Origin: Nostocoides jenkinsii Ben 74
Lineage (GTDB): Bacteria; Actinomycetota; Actinomycetes; Actinomycetales; Dermatophilaceae
NCBI RefSeq assembly: GCF_001046875.1
Contig: NZ_HF571038.1
Location: forward strand, 755,539 to 816,113
Reading direction: 5' to 3'
Length of the DNA: 60,575 bases
A program made the position numbers and the translations under genes. Positions 25,100 to 34,847 of this stretch are shown piece by piece. The notes beneath the pieces were generated by a model, which did no database searches, was not told where the DNA came from, and saw only the letters and a program-made list of their open reading frames with translations. Position 1 is the first letter of the stretch. The number at the start of each line of letters is the position of its first letter.

Positions 25100-25309
25100 T
25101 CAGCCGTGCACGCCGTCGAGGGCGGCCTCGAACATCCCGCGCAGCTTCTCGCCGGCGAAGCCCCACAGCAGGGTGACGATGCCTGCGGTCATCAAGGTGA
25201 TGAGCACCCAGCCGGGCACGTCGCCACGCTCGGATTCGGGGTCGGGGTTCATCGCCGCGCGCAGTGCCGCGGTGAAGCGAACGTGGGCCTTGATCAGTTG
25301 CGTCGACAT
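25100..25309 (-). CDS. Small Flp-pilin-like membrane protein
   Basis: A 69-residue protein with one hydrophobic helix (VPGWVLITLMTAGIVTLLWGF) and a short charged C-terminal tail. ATG 25309 follows AGGAAAGGA. Position between tadC and the tadE genes is where Flp major pilins are found, but the typical Gly-x4-Glu cleavage site is only approximately present (ERGDVPGW). It could be the pilin or an accessory protein. Confidence 0.65.
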   Translation of the reverse strand: MSTQLIKAHVRFTAALRAAMNPDPESERGDVPGWVLITLMTAGIVTLLWGFAGEKLRGMFEAALDGVHG

Positions 25310-25361
25310 GGTCGTCGTCCTTTCCTTTTGAGTGCGGGTCCGCGGGCGCGGGCCACTGAGG

Positions 25362-26315
25362 TCACATGCTGAAGTTGAGGAAATCCCACCCGGGAAAAAC
25401 AGCAAAAAGGATGGTTATCGGGAGCACGAGGAAGACGACGGGAACCATCATCGCGATCTCCTTCTTGCCACCCTTCTCCATCAGATCCCGCCGGCTCTCC
25501 TCGCGGACGTCCTGGGCTTGTGCGCGCAGAACGTCAGCCAGTGGGGTGCCGCGCTCGACGGCGATGACGATGCCGTCGACGAACCGCGTAAGGGAGGCGA
25601 GGCCGGTGCGGTTGGCCAGGCCCTCCAGCGCAGACGGGAGGTTGGCGCCGGCGCGGGCGTCGCCGAGACAGCGGCCGAGTTCGTCGGCGAGGGCGCCATT
25701 GGAGAGGCGGCATACGCGTTCGAGCGCGCCGACTGCGCCCTCGCCGGCGCCCACGGCCAGCGCAAGTAGCTCGGCGATGGTCGGGAACTCGGTGAGCATC
25801 AGCTCCTCGCGGCGCACGGCTTTGCGAGTCAGCCTGTGATCCCAGCCGATGACGCCGAGCCCGACGCCGAGGAAGACGATCATGACGAGCAGGAACGGGC
25901 TCGACCCGTTGCCAAGCACGGCGCTGACGCCGACAACGGCCCCGGCGACGCCGCCGAGAGCACCGGCGATGACCTGCTCCGCGCGAAAGCGGTCGACGTC
26001 CGGGGTCTTGCCGGCGCGCAGCAGCCGCTGGCGCACGGAGGCGGCGCCGCCGAGGATGCGTTCGATCCAGCCTGCGATGTCGCCGACAAGTGGTCGCCCC
26101 AGGACGGCGAGGACCCCGCCGGGGCTGCTCACCGAGCGATCCCGAAGTCGGGTGTGCCGCACGGCATCCGAGAGGTATGGCGCGAGCCGCGCCTCCAGCG
26201 TCGGTCGCCGTAGCCAGGGGAGGCGCCGGACGGCGACCCAAGAGCCGGCGGCAAACAGGAGGCCAGCGAGGGCCCCCGTTCGCACCGCACCGAGGGTGAG
26301 TAGGTAGCCGCTCAT
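25362..26315 (-). CDS. tadC: TadC-like type II secretion F-domain platform protein
   Basis: A 317-residue inner-membrane protein with the T2SF domain in its second half: LTEFPTIAELLALAVGAGEG, ALADELGRCLGDARAG, SLTRFVDGIVIAVERGTPLADVL and a C-terminal membrane segment (MVPVVFLVLPITILFAVFPG). An N-terminal helix follows the ATG. TadB and TadC form the membrane platform on which the TadA ATPase acts. ATG 26315 overlaps the tadB stop by 4 bp. Confidence 0.85.
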   Translation of the reverse strand: MSGYLLTLGAVRTGALAGLLFAAGSWVAVRRLPWLRRPTLEARLAPYLSDAVRHTRLRDRSVSSPGGVLAVLGRPLVGDIAGWIERILGGAASVRQRLLRAGKTPDVDRFRAEQVIAGALGGVAGAVVGVSAVLGNGSSPFLLVMIVFLGVGLGVIGWDHRLTRKAVRREELMLTEFPTIAELLALAVGAGEGAVGALERVCRLSNGALADELGRCLGDARAGANLPSALEGLANRTGLASLTRFVDGIVIAVERGTPLADVLRAQAQDVREESRRDLMEKGGKKEIAMMVPVVFLVLPITILFAVFPGWDFLNFSM

Positions 26316-27181
26316 CCGAGCACCCGGTCTTCCTCGGGGAGGCGGGCGATGCGGATCATCAGTCGGTAGGCGACGAAGGTGCAGGCCGCGCCACTGGCCA
26401 GGACCATGGTGCCGGTGCGACTGCCATACGCCTGGACGGCTTCCGGACGGGTGCACAGCATGGCGAGGACGATCCACGGGGCAGCCACGGCCAGTCGGGC
26501 GGCGTTGACGGTCCAGCTTTGCCGGGTCTCCAACTCGGCCCGGGCGCGGGCGTCCTCACGCAGGAATGTCGACAGCGTCCGCAGCAGGCGGCCGAGGTCG
26601 CTGCCGCCGACCTCGCGAGCCATGCGCAGCGACTCGACCAGGCGATCGCCGACCGGGTCCGCGAGGCGAGCCTTGAGCAGGTCGAGGCTGTCGTGGAAGC
26701 GACCGGTGGTCCGGTAGTCCTCAGCGAACCGGCGAAATGCCGGCCGCAATTCCACCGGCCCTCGGGTGGCCAACTGCGCCAGGGCTTCGGGCAAGGCGAG
26801 GCCCGCCCGGACGCCGGAAGCGATGTTGTCGACGGCGTCCGGCCAGACGTCCCGCAGGCTGCTGCGGCGCTTTCGCGCCCTCGCGCGCACGAGGAGGATG
26901 GGCGCGAAGCCAATGCCCAGGGCGAAGCAGGCGGCGATCGAGGTGACGCGGACGTATGCCGTGACCACCACGAAGGTGACGACGGCGAGCATGGCGGCGG
27001 TGCCGAGGAGCGAGCGGGGGCCGATCGCGGCATACCCCGCCTGAGTCAGGTCGTCACTGAGTCGGTCGACGAAACTGCGGCGCCGGCCGGGGCGCTCCTC
27101 GCCGGGCTCGGGAACCCAACACGACCACCAGATCAGGAACAGTCCGATCCCGAAGATCAGCGACACGAGAGTCGGGCTCAT
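26312..27181 (-). CDS. tadB: TadB-like type II secretion F-domain platform protein
   Basis: A 289-residue partner of TadC. An N-terminal helix (LVSLIFGIGLFLIWWSCWV) is followed by a membrane pair around residues 60-105, the T2SF domain (WPDAVDNIASGVRAGLALPEAL, RLVESLRMAREVGGSDLGRLL) and C-terminal helices. ATG 27181 lies 4 bp after the tadA stop; the frame upstream of it only shadows tadA. Confidence 0.85.
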   Translation of the reverse strand: MSPTLVSLIFGIGLFLIWWSCWVPEPGEERPGRRRSFVDRLSDDLTQAGYAAIGPRSLLGTAAMLAVVTFVVVTAYVRVTSIAACFALGIGFAPILLVRARARKRRSSLRDVWPDAVDNIASGVRAGLALPEALAQLATRGPVELRPAFRRFAEDYRTTGRFHDSLDLLKARLADPVGDRLVESLRMAREVGGSDLGRLLRTLSTFLREDARARAELETRQSWTVNAARLAVAAPWIVLAMLCTRPEAVQAYGSRTGTMVLASGAACTFVAYRLMIRIARLPEEDRVLG

Positions 27182-27185
27182 GGGA

Positions 27186-28412
27186 TCAGTGCTCCGGGGC
27201 CAGGAGCTCGGCGAGGTCGTAGCCGGCGGCGGCGAACCGCTCGGCATGCGGCGGGAAGCCGTCGGCCCGCACCAGGACGCCGTTGCGCTGGACAAAGAGG
27301 TCGGCCATCTCCACGACATCGCCCTCGCAACGCCCCGGCACCGCGGCGATCTCGCGGACCCGACGGACGCCGTCGCGCTCTAGCGCGGCGTGCAGGACGA
27401 GGTCGATTGAGGACGCGACGGTCGGCACGACAAATCGCGACCCGACGTTCTCACCCGCCAGCAGCGGCAGCGTGCACATCTTCACGATTGCCTCGCGGGC
27501 GCTGTTGGCGTGCAGGGTGGCCATACCGGGCAGGCCGGAGTTGAGGGCGATGAGCAGGTCGAGACTCTCGGCTTGGCGCACCTCACCGACGATGATCCGG
27601 TTTGGGCGCATCCGTAACGCTTCCTTGACCAACCTGCGCAGCGGAACTTCGCCGGTGCCTTCGAGGCTGGGCTGGCGGCACTGCATCGCGGCGACGTCTC
27701 TCTGGGGAATCTTTAATTCGAACACCTCTTCCGCCGTGACGATGCGCTCGCGCGGCGGGATCGCGGCCGACAAACAGTTGAGCAGCGTTGTCTTCCCGGC
27801 TTGGGTGCCACCGGCCACGAGGATGTTGAGGCCGGCCGCCACGGCGGCTTCGAGGAACCGGCTGGCCTGGCCGGAGAGGGTGCCGATGCGGACGAGGTCG
27901 TCTAGCCGATCGGCCTTGACCACGAACTTGCGGATGTTGACATACCAGTGGGCTCGGGTGATGTCGGGGATGACGACGTGAAGTCGACTTCCGTCGGCGA
28001 GGACCGCGTCGACGAAGGGTGAGGACAAGTCGACGCGCCGTCCGCTGGCCTTGAGCATCCGCTCGACCAAGTCGCGAACGCCGTCGTCGGTGAGGATTGT
28101 CGAGGTCAGTTCCGCGATGCCGCGACGTGCGACAAAGACCCGGCTGGGTTGGTTGACCCAGATCTCCTCGACCTCGGGGTCGTCGAAATATTGCTGCAAG
28201 GGGCCGAACCCGGCGACCGCGTCGAACACGCTCTTGGTGGCTTGGTCGAGGTCATCGAGGCGAGGGAGGCCGCCGGCGAGGCTGCGGTCGTCGTAGTCGG
28301 TGACGGTGTCGCGCACGAGCGCGCGGACTTCATCGACGTCGCGGATCGGGTCCAGCCCGGAATGGCGGATGAGGTCGCGCACCTCGTTCTCGACCGTCGC
28401 GATCGCCAGCAT
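27186..28412 (-). CDS. tadA: TadA/CpaF-family secretion ATPase
   Basis: A 408-residue type II/IV secretion ATPase powering Flp pilus assembly. It shows EEIWVNQPSRVFVARRG, Walker A VAGGTQAGKTTLLN, a His box-like RQPSLEGTGEVPLRRLV and RIIVGEVRQAESLDLLIALNSG with Walker B character. ATG 28412 is the first gene of the seven-gene tad operon. The TadZ/CpaE partner often found upstream is absent here, and no prepilin peptidase gene is in the window. Confidence 0.9.
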   Translation of the reverse strand: MLAIATVENEVRDLIRHSGLDPIRDVDEVRALVRDTVTDYDDRSLAGGLPRLDDLDQATKSVFDAVAGFGPLQQYFDDPEVEEIWVNQPSRVFVARRGIAELTSTILTDDGVRDLVERMLKASGRRVDLSSPFVDAVLADGSRLHVVIPDITRAHWYVNIRKFVVKADRLDDLVRIGTLSGQASRFLEAAVAAGLNILVAGGTQAGKTTLLNCLSAAIPPRERIVTAEEVFELKIPQRDVAAMQCRQPSLEGTGEVPLRRLVKEALRMRPNRIIVGEVRQAESLDLLIALNSGLPGMATLHANSAREAIVKMCTLPLLAGENVGSRFVVPTVASSIDLVLHAALERDGVRRVREIAAVPGRCEGDVVEMADLFVQRNGVLVRADGFPPHAERFAAAGYDLAELLAPEH

Positions 28413-28807
28413 CTCGCCCCCTGAAAGTTGCAGTCGGCGCGTCCCCCGCGCCGCTCGTTTTGGACACTAAGCGAGGACTATCGAATCTCGCGAGGTGAAA
28501 GCCGAGTTATCCACAGGCAAGGACGGCCAAAGCGATGTTTTTGACTGTTTCTTGACCAAAACTTGGGCAAATGTTGGCAATTCACCGTGTGGTAGGCGCT
28601 GGCTTACCCAGTCGACGGCGCGCCCCCAGGACATCCTCACCGAGGCGGGCGCGGCTCGCATCCCGAGGGGGCTCGACCGCGTATCCATCCGGTAACGACG
28701 CCCGGCGGCGCGGGGCGGGTGTCGGCGGCGCGGCATACAGTGCCCTGCAAGTCTGCTGTGGCCGGACAATGACCACAGCGGAGTGGCTCCATTGATGTGA
28801 GGTATGC
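28413..28807. other. 395-bp divergent intergenic region, tadA / peptide-binding protein
   Basis: No credible gene is seen. The centre (28500-28600) is clearly A+T-richer than its surroundings and should hold divergent promoters, but I cannot assign matched -35/-10 boxes. One perfect TTATCCACA lies at 28507-28515, and one copy of the over-represented GCGGCATAC motif lies at 28730-28738. GAGG at about 28799 serves the downstream ATG. Confidence 0.6.
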
Positions 28808-30505
28808 ATGAAGCTCACCCGAAGGGCGGCGACCGTCGTTCTCGCCGGTTCCGTGATGGTCGGCATGGCCGGCTGTGCGAAGTCCGACCGCACCACCGAC
28901 TCCAACACCGCCAGCGGGTCCTCATCCGCGGGCTCCGGCGGCGGCACGGCCAGCGACACCTTCACCTTCGGCGCCGCCGGTGCGCCCGAGGTGTTCGACC
29001 CCTACTACGCCTCCGACGGCGAGACCTTCCGCATCACGCGGCAGATCTTCCAGGGCCTGCTCGGCATCAAGCCCGGCACCGCCGACCCGCAGCCCGAGCT
29101 TGCCGAGAGCTGGGAGCCGTCCAAGGACGGCCTGTCGTGGACCTTCAAGCTGCGTCAAGGCGTGAAGTTCACCGACGGCGAGGTCTTCAACGCCGCGGCC
29201 GTCTGCTACAACTTCGAGCGCATGTTCGACCAGAACGAGGTCGCCCAGGCCGGTCCGGCCGAATACTGGGCCTACACGATGCTCGGCTTCAAGGGCAGCG
29301 AGACGGAGTCGCTCTACAAGAGCTGCGAGGCCAAGGACGACTCGACCGCCGTCATCAACCTCACCCGCTACACCTCCGACTTCCCGATCCTGTTGACGCT
29401 GGAGTCCTTCTCCATGCAGAGCCCCAAGGCGCTCAAGGACGGCGACGCCAACAACGTCCAGAAGGAAGGCGACGGCTTCAAGTACCCCGCCTATGCGATG
29501 GCTCCCGTCGGGACCGGGCCCTACAAGCTCAGCAAGTACGACGAGGCCAACAAGACCATCACCCTCGTGCGCAACGACGACTTCTGGGGCGACAAGGCCA
29601 AGACGGCCAACCTGGTCTTCAAGGTCATCCCCGACGAGTCGACGCGCCGCCAGGAGCTCGAGGCCGGCAGCATCAACGCCTACGACCTGCCCAACCCGGC
29701 CGACTGGAAGGGTCTGGAGGAGAAGGGCAACCAGGTCCTGGTCCGCCCGGCCTTCAACATCCTCTACATGGGCCTCAACCCCGAGAAGAACGACAAGCTC
29801 CAGGACATTCGCGTCCGCAAGGCGATCTACATGGCGCTCAACCGAGACGAGCTCGTCCAGACGCAGCTTCCCGAGGGCGCCAAGGTGGCCACGCAATTCA
29901 TGCCCGACACCGTGGCCGGCTACAACACCGCGCTGCAGCCGATGAAGTACGACCCCGAGGCCGCCAAGGCCCTCCTGAAGGAGGCCGGCGCCGAGGGTAT
30001 GACGCTGCAGTTCGCCTACCCGTCTGAGGTGTCCCGGCCCTACATGCCGGACCCCCAGAAGATCCACGACGCGCTGCGCGCCAACCTCGAGGCCATCGGC
30101 ATCAAGGTTGACGTGGTCACCAAGCCGTGGAACGGCGGCTACCTCGACGGTGTCGACAACGGCCTGTTCGACGCGTGGTTGCTCGGCTGGACCGGTGACT
30201 ACAACTCCGCCAACAACTTCATCGGCACGTTCTTCGGCAGCGACGTCAACGACTTCCACACCTGGAAGACGGACTTCGGCAAGACCCTGTCGAAGGAGCT
30301 GGATGACGCCAACGGCATCGTCGACGAAGGCGAGCGCACCACGGCATACGAGGCCGTCAACAAGAAGATCATGGAGGACTACCTCCCCGGTCTCCCGATC
30401 AGCCACAGCCCGCCCGCCCTCGTGGTCGGCAAGGGTGTCGAGGGGCTGACCGCCAGCCCATTGACCGCGGAGATGTTCGACACGGTCACCGTGACCAAGA
30501 GCTGA
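28808..30505 (+). CDS. Oligopeptide/dipeptide ABC transporter substrate-binding lipoprotein
   Basis: A 565-residue extracytoplasmic solute-binding protein of family 5. A lipoprotein signal (TVVLAGSVMVGMAGC) places the lipidated Cys at residue 22, followed by a Ser/Gly-rich linker. The fold signatures include PEVFDPYYASDGETFRI, ESWEPSKDGLSWTFKLRQGVKF and the late ADVVTKPWNGGYLDG-like region. Peptides are the usual ligands, but nickel and oligosaccharides occur in the family. A strong hairpin after the stop separates it from the permeases, which would allow excess of this subunit. Confidence 0.88.
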   Translation: MKLTRRAATVVLAGSVMVGMAGCAKSDRTTDSNTASGSSSAGSGGGTASDTFTFGAAGAPEVFDPYYASDGETFRITRQIFQGLLGIKPGTADPQPELAESWEPSKDGLSWTFKLRQGVKFTDGEVFNAAAVCYNFERMFDQNEVAQAGPAEYWAYTMLGFKGSETESLYKSCEAKDDSTAVINLTRYTSDFPILLTLESFSMQSPKALKDGDANNVQKEGDGFKYPAYAMAPVGTGPYKLSKYDEANKTITLVRNDDFWGDKAKTANLVFKVIPDESTRRQELEAGSINAYDLPNPADWKGLEEKGNQVLVRPAFNILYMGLNPEKNDKLQDIRVRKAIYMALNRDELVQTQLPEGAKVATQFMPDTVAGYNTALQPMKYDPEAAKALLKEAGAEGMTLQFAYPSEVSRPYMPDPQKIHDALRANLEAIGIKVDVVTKPWNGGYLDGVDNGLFDAWLLGWTGDYNSANNFIGTFFGSDVNDFHTWKTDFGKTLSKELDDANGIVDEGERTTAYEAVNKKIMEDYLPGLPISHSPPALVVGKGVEGLTASPLTAEMFDTVTVTKS

Positions 30506-30533
30506 CCGCTCGCGGTGTTCACCGGATAGGGTG

Positions 30534-30567
30534 ACGGCCGCCCCGGCATTGCCGCCGGGGCGGCCGT
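30534..30567 (+). terminator. Hairpin between binding-protein and permease genes
   Basis: Perfect 13-bp arms (30534-30546 and 30555-30567) with an 8-nt loop, followed by GTCGTCATT. In transporter operons such structures act as partial terminators or stabilise the upstream mRNA, giving more binding protein than permease. Confidence 0.7.
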
Positions 30568-30601
30568 CGTCGTCATTGCGACAGGTTGGAGGTGAGGTGC
30601 G

Positions 30602-31609
30602 GTGCTCCGATTTATCGTGCGTCGACTGGTGCAGATGGTCGGCGTCGTCTTCGTCTTGTCCTTGCTGCTGTTCATATGGCTTCGGATGCTGCCCGGGGGG
30701 ACGGTTTCGGCGATCCTCGGTGACCGGGCCACGCCCGAGTCCCGGGCCAGGCTGGAGAAGGCGCTCGGGCTGGATCAGCCGATCTGGGTGCAGTACTGGG
30801 CCTACCTGAAGCGCGCCTTAACCGGCAACTTCGGCGCCTCGACCGGCGTCCTGCCCGGCCGCGACGCCTTTGACATCTTCCTGACGCGCTTCCCGGGGAC
30901 CATCGAGTTGAGTTTCTTCGCGATCCTGATCGCGGTCATCCTCGGCATCCCGATGGGCTATCTCGCCGCGCGCCGCCGGGCGTCCTTCTTCGACAACGCC
31001 AGCGTCATCGTCTCGCTGATCGGTGTGGCCGTCCCGGTCTTCTTCCTCGCGTTCCTGCTGAAGTACATCTTCGCCGTCCAACTCGGCTGGCTGCCGGTCT
31101 CGGGGCGGCAGAGCAATATCGACGCCACTCGCGTCACCGGCTTCTTCGTCCTCGACGGCATCCTCACGCGCGAGTGGGACGCTGCGTGGGACGCCTTCAA
31201 ACACTTGATCCTGCCGGCGTTCACTCTTGCGACCATCCCGTTCGCGGTGATCTTCCGCATCACTCGCGCCTCCGTGCTGGAGGTGCTCGACGAGGACTTC
31301 GTGCGTACCGCCGAGTCCAAGGGCCTGACCAATCGGATCATCCGCGGCCGGCATGTGCTGCGCAACGCCCTCCTGCCGGTCGTCACGACGATCGGTCTGC
31401 AGGTCGGCGGCCTGTTGGCCGGTGCCATTCTGACCGAGAGCGTCTTCTCCTTCGGGGGCATCGGTGAGGCGCTGGCGTTGGCCTTCGAGCATCGCGACTA
31501 TTCGGTCCTGCAGGTGCTGATCATGGCCTCCGCCGCCACCTTCGTCATCGTCAACCTGCTCGTCGACATCACCTACGCGGTCATCGACCCGCGGGTCCGG
31601 ACGAGGTGA
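30602..31609 (+). CDS. DppB-like peptide ABC transporter permease
   Basis: A 335-residue permease with six hydrophobic segments. It has the N-terminal IVRRLVQMVGVVFVLSLLLF and the BPD_transp_1 loop VRTAESKGLTNRIIRGRHVLRNALLP, which contacts the ATPase. GTG 30602 follows GGAGGTGAG. It pairs with the DppC-like permease 7 bp downstream. Confidence 0.9.
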   Translation: MLRFIVRRLVQMVGVVFVLSLLLFIWLRMLPGGTVSAILGDRATPESRARLEKALGLDQPIWVQYWAYLKRALTGNFGASTGVLPGRDAFDIFLTRFPGTIELSFFAILIAVILGIPMGYLAARRRASFFDNASVIVSLIGVAVPVFFLAFLLKYIFAVQLGWLPVSGRQSNIDATRVTGFFVLDGILTREWDAAWDAFKHLILPAFTLATIPFAVIFRITRASVLEVLDEDFVRTAESKGLTNRIIRGRHVLRNALLPVVTTIGLQVGGLLAGAILTESVFSFGGIGEALALAFEHRDYSVLQVLIMASAATFVIVNLLVDITYAVIDPRVRTR

Positions 31610-31616
31610 GGACTCC

Positions 31617-32609
31617 ATGAGCGAATCGCCCAAGCACGGCTGGCGCCCCGGCGCCGCCAAGAAGGAGCACATCGACGCACTCGCCGCCAGCGGCGCGACG
31701 GTCAGCGATGCGGGCAACGTCGACGAAAAGCCTGGCGTCTCGCTGATCGCGAGCGCCTGGAAGCGCCTGCGCCGCGACCGGATCTTCCTCATCGGCCTGA
31801 CGATCACGATCATCTTCGTCTTGGTGGCGATCTTCGCCCCGCTCATCGCCCCGCACGATCCGACCAAGCCGATCCCCGAACTCATCGCCAAGGTCCGCCG
31901 TCAGACCAACCCCATCCCCGGCCCGGAGCCCGGTTTCCCGTTGGGTGCCGACGATCGCGGGCGGGATCTGCTGTCGCGGCTGATCGTCGGGAGCCGGCAG
32001 ACACTGATCGTGTGTGTGTTCGCCACGATCTTCTCCCTGCTCGGCGGCCTCATCCTCGGCACCCTCGCGGGTGCTCTCGGAGGCTGGGTCGACTCCCTGG
32101 TGATGCGCGTCGTCGACATCCTGCTGTCGATCCCCTCGCTCCTGCTCGCCTTCTCGGTCGCGGCCATGGCCGCGCGGCCGAGCCAGTGGACGGTGATCAT
32201 CGCGATCTCGATCGCCTATCTACCCGTCTTCGCCCGGTTACTACGCGGCTCGATGCTTGCTCAGCGACATAGTGATCACGTGCTTGCTGCGCGAGCGCTC
32301 GGCGTTAAACGCGGGGCCATCGTCTTCCGCCACATGCTGCCCAACTCGGTCGGCCCGGTCATCGTCCAGGCGACGCTGGTGCTGGCCACGGCCGTCATCG
32401 ACGCCGCCGCCCTGTCCTTCCTCGGTCTCGGCAACCCCGACGACCGCCAGCCCGAGTGGGGGCAGATGCTCGGCAAGGCGCAGGAGTACCTCGCCGACTA
32501 TCCCCATATGGCCTTCTATCCCGCGGCCTGCATCATCGTCGTCGCCTTCGGGTTCACGCTGATGGGCGAGTCCCTACGGGAAGCCCTCGATCCCAAGAGC
32601 CGCAGGTGA
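31617..32609 (+). CDS. DppC-like peptide ABC transporter permease
   Basis: A 330-residue permease. A hydrophilic N-terminus of about 45 residues is followed by the first helix (FLIGLTITIIFVLVAIFAPLI), the LGADDRGRDLLSRLIVGSRQTL segment typical of DppC, and the EAA-type loop VLAARALGVKRGAIVFRHMLPN. ATG 31617 lies 8 bp after the dppB-like stop. It forms the membrane channel with that protein. Confidence 0.9.
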   Translation: MSESPKHGWRPGAAKKEHIDALAASGATVSDAGNVDEKPGVSLIASAWKRLRRDRIFLIGLTITIIFVLVAIFAPLIAPHDPTKPIPELIAKVRRQTNPIPGPEPGFPLGADDRGRDLLSRLIVGSRQTLIVCVFATIFSLLGGLILGTLAGALGGWVDSLVMRVVDILLSIPSLLLAFSVAAMAARPSQWTVIIAISIAYLPVFARLLRGSMLAQRHSDHVLAARALGVKRGAIVFRHMLPNSVGPVIVQATLVLATAVIDAAALSFLGLGNPDDRQPEWGQMLGKAQEYLADYPHMAFYPAACIIVVAFGFTLMGESLREALDPKSRR

Positions 32610-32614
32610 GCACC

Positions 32615-33655
32615 ATGACCACCAGGGCGTATGCCGCCGACTCGCGCGCCGCCGAACCCCTCCTGTCCGTCCGCGACCTCACGGTGGAGTTCCGCCGCCA
32701 GGGGGAGGCGCCGTTCGTGGCCGTCGACGGGGTCAGCTTCGATGTCCGCCCCGGCCAGACCGTCGGCTTGGTCGGGGAGTCCGGCTCGGGCAAGTCGGTC
32801 ACCTCGCTGGCGATCATGGGCTTGCTGCCGGCCCGCGGCAATCACGTCACCGGCCAGGCGACCTTCGACGGCGTCAACCTGCTCTCGCTCAACAACAACG
32901 CGATGCGTGATCGGCGCGGACGCGATCTCGGCATGATCTTCCAGGACCCGCTCTCGTCGTTGAATCCCGTGGTGCCCATCGGCATACAGGTCACCGAGGT
33001 GTTGGAGCGGCACAAGGGCATGTCACGCAAGGCGGCCATGCCGAAGGCGCGCGAGATGCTCGACAAGGTCGGCATCCCCGATCCCGACCGGCGGCTGAAG
33101 GACTATCCGCACCAGCTCTCCGGTGGGATGCGCCAGCGCGCCCTGATCGCGATGGCGCTGGCGTGCGAGCCGCGCCTGTTGATCGCTGACGAGCCCACGA
33201 CGGCGCTCGACGTGACGATCCAGGCGCAGATTCTGCAACTGCTCAAGGAACTCGTCCGCGACAGCGGCACCGCCCTCATCATGATCACCCACGACCTCGG
33301 CGTCGTCGCGGGTCTGTGTGACGAAGTCAATGTCATGTATGGCGGTCGCATCGTCGAGCGCGGTCTGCGCCACGAACTCTTCGCGGCGCCCCGCCATCCC
33401 TATACCCACGGTCTCCTGGGCTCCATCCCGCGACTGGACGGGGCCCGGGGGGAGCCGCTGCACCCCATACCCGGGTCGGTTGCGGACAATCTCCCGTGGG
33501 CGAACGCGTGCGCCTTCGCCCCCCGATGCTCCCAACCCCTTCCCGTATGCCGCGAGCGCACCCCCGAGTTCGTCGAGGACGGCCCGGCGGCCCTGCGTTG
33601 TCACAACCCGGTCGACGCCCCACGGGCGCAAGACCGAGAGGAGGTGGGCTCATGA
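32615..33655 (+). CDS. DppD-like peptide ABC transporter ATP-binding protein
   Basis: A 346-residue ATPase with Walker [17 protein letters not shown], the Q-loop [13 protein letters not shown], signature [16 protein letters not shown], Walker [13 protein letters not shown] and switch His [12 protein letters not shown]-terminal four-cysteine-like region ([14 protein letters not shown]) is typical of the Opp/Dpp ATPases and may hold an iron-sulfur cluster. ATG 32615 is preceded by AGGTGAG; a GTG at 32606 overlapping the upstream stop is the alternative start. Confidence 0.9.
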   Translation: MTTRAYAADSRAAEPLLSVRDLTVEFRRQGEAPFVAVDGVSFDVRPGQTVGLVGESGSGKSVTSLAIMGLLPARGNHVTGQATFDGVNLLSLNNNAMRDRRGRDLGMIFQDPLSSLNPVVPIGIQVTEVLERHKGMSRKAAMPKAREMLDKVGIPDPDRRLKDYPHQLSGGMRQRALIAMALACEPRLLIADEPTTALDVTIQAQILQLLKELVRDSGTALIMITHDLGVVAGLCDEVNVMYGGRIVERGLRHELFAAPRHPYTHGLLGSIPRLDGARGEPLHPIPGSVADNLPWANACAFAPRCSQPLPVCRERTPEFVEDGPAALRCHNPVDAPRAQDREEVGS

Positions 33656-34788
33656 CCGCGGCCACGGACGATGTCCTCGTCGACGTCCAGGGCGTCAAGG
33701 TGCACTTCCCGATCAAGAAGGGCGTCATCTTCGATCGGACGATCGGCTATGTGTATGCCGTGGACGGCGTCGACCTGCAGATCCGGCGCGGCGAGACCTA
33801 CGGGCTGGTGGGGGAGTCGGGCTGCGGCAAGTCCACGCTGGGGCGCGCCATCCTCAACCTCGAACCCCCGACCGAGGGCAAGGTCGTCTTCGACGGCACG
33901 GATATCGCCAGCCTGAGCGGCGAGACCCTGCGCACCAAGCGCAAAGACATCCAGATGGTCTTCCAGGACCCGCTCTCCAGCCTCGACCCGCGGCAATCGG
34001 TGGAGTCGCTGCTGCTGGAAGGGATGAAAGCGCACGGGCTGGTCAAGGACGCGAAAGCGGCCAACGCGCGACTGCGCGAGTTGCTCAAGGCCGTCGGGCT
34101 GCCGGCGGCGGCGCTGCGGAAGTACCCCCACGAGTTCTCCGGTGGGCAGCGCCAGCGCATCGGCATCGCCCGGGCGCTGTCGGTCGACCCGAAGTTGATC
34201 GTGGCCGACGAGCCGGTGTCCGCGCTGGACGTGTCGGTGCAGGCGCAGGTCATCAACCTGTTGGAGGACCTGCAAGAGAAGTTCGGGCTCACTTATCTCG
34301 TCGTCGCGCACGACCTCGCCGTTGTCCGGCACATCAGCGACCGGGTGGGCGTGATGTACCTCGGCGCGCTGGTCGAGGAGGCCGCCGCCGACGATTTGTA
34401 TGCCGCGCCGCTGCACCCCTACACCCGCGCCCTGATGTCCGCCGTGCCGGTGCCGGACCCGCTCGTGGAGGATCGACGCGAGCGGATTCTGCTCACCGGC
34501 GACCTTCCGTCGCCGGCGAACCCGCCGAAGGGGTGCCGCTTCCATACGCGATGCCCGTGGCGGCAGCCCACCCGCTGCGACACCGAGCGTCCGCAGTTGC
34601 GCGTGGTCGAGATCGACGGCGTCCCGGCGACGCACCGGGTCGCCTGCCACTTCGCCGAGGCGATCGCGCTGGGCGAACTCGGTGAGCACGAGGTTGAGGC
34701 CGTTGCCGTGGACCCGACCGCGGGCGAGTCGGACGACTTCGGTTCGTTCGGCGGGCCGGCCGCGATCGGCGAGGTCACCGACATCTGA
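33652..34788 (+). CDS. DppF-like peptide ABC transporter ATP-binding protein
   Basis: A 378-residue ATPase, second of the pair, with Walker [32 protein letters not shown], signature EFSGGQRQRIGIARAL, Walker B LIVADEPVSALDVS and VVAHDLAVV. The C-terminal region has the CRFHTRCPWRQPTRC cysteine pattern. ATG 33652 overlaps the previous stop and follows GAGGAGG. The last 40 residues are acidic and variable. It completes a five-gene transporter. Confidence 0.9.
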   Translation: MTAATDDVLVDVQGVKVHFPIKKGVIFDRTIGYVYAVDGVDLQIRRGETYGLVGESGCGKSTLGRAILNLEPPTEGKVVFDGTDIASLSGETLRTKRKDIQMVFQDPLSSLDPRQSVESLLLEGMKAHGLVKDAKAANARLRELLKAVGLPAAALRKYPHEFSGGQRQRIGIARALSVDPKLIVADEPVSALDVSVQAQVINLLEDLQEKFGLTYLVVAHDLAVVRHISDRVGVMYLGALVEEAAADDLYAAPLHPYTRALMSAVPVPDPLVEDRRERILLTGDLPSPANPPKGCRFHTRCPWRQPTRCDTERPQLRVVEIDGVPATHRVACHFAEAIALGELGEHEVEAVAVDPTAGESDDFGSFGGPAAIGEVTDI

Positions 34789-34847
34789 GACCGACGTCTG
34801 AGTGTGGGGCGCACGCGCCGAGGTGGCGGCGGGCTAGCCTCACTGGC

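Noticed and set aside
28507-28515. Perfect DnaA box TTATCCACA
   Set aside because: A single copy with no cluster, no dnaA/dnaN genes and no origin-like layout. One chance match in 60 kb is unremarkable.
28467-28769. 100-residue minus-strand reading frame in the tadA/peptide-transporter gap
   Set aside because: No ribosome binding site, arginine-rich composition typical of shadow frames, and no recognisable domain.
28922-30406. 494-residue antisense frame over the peptide-binding protein gene
   Set aside because: High-GC antisense frame with low-complexity Val/Leu/Gly/Glu translation; the + strand gene is certain.
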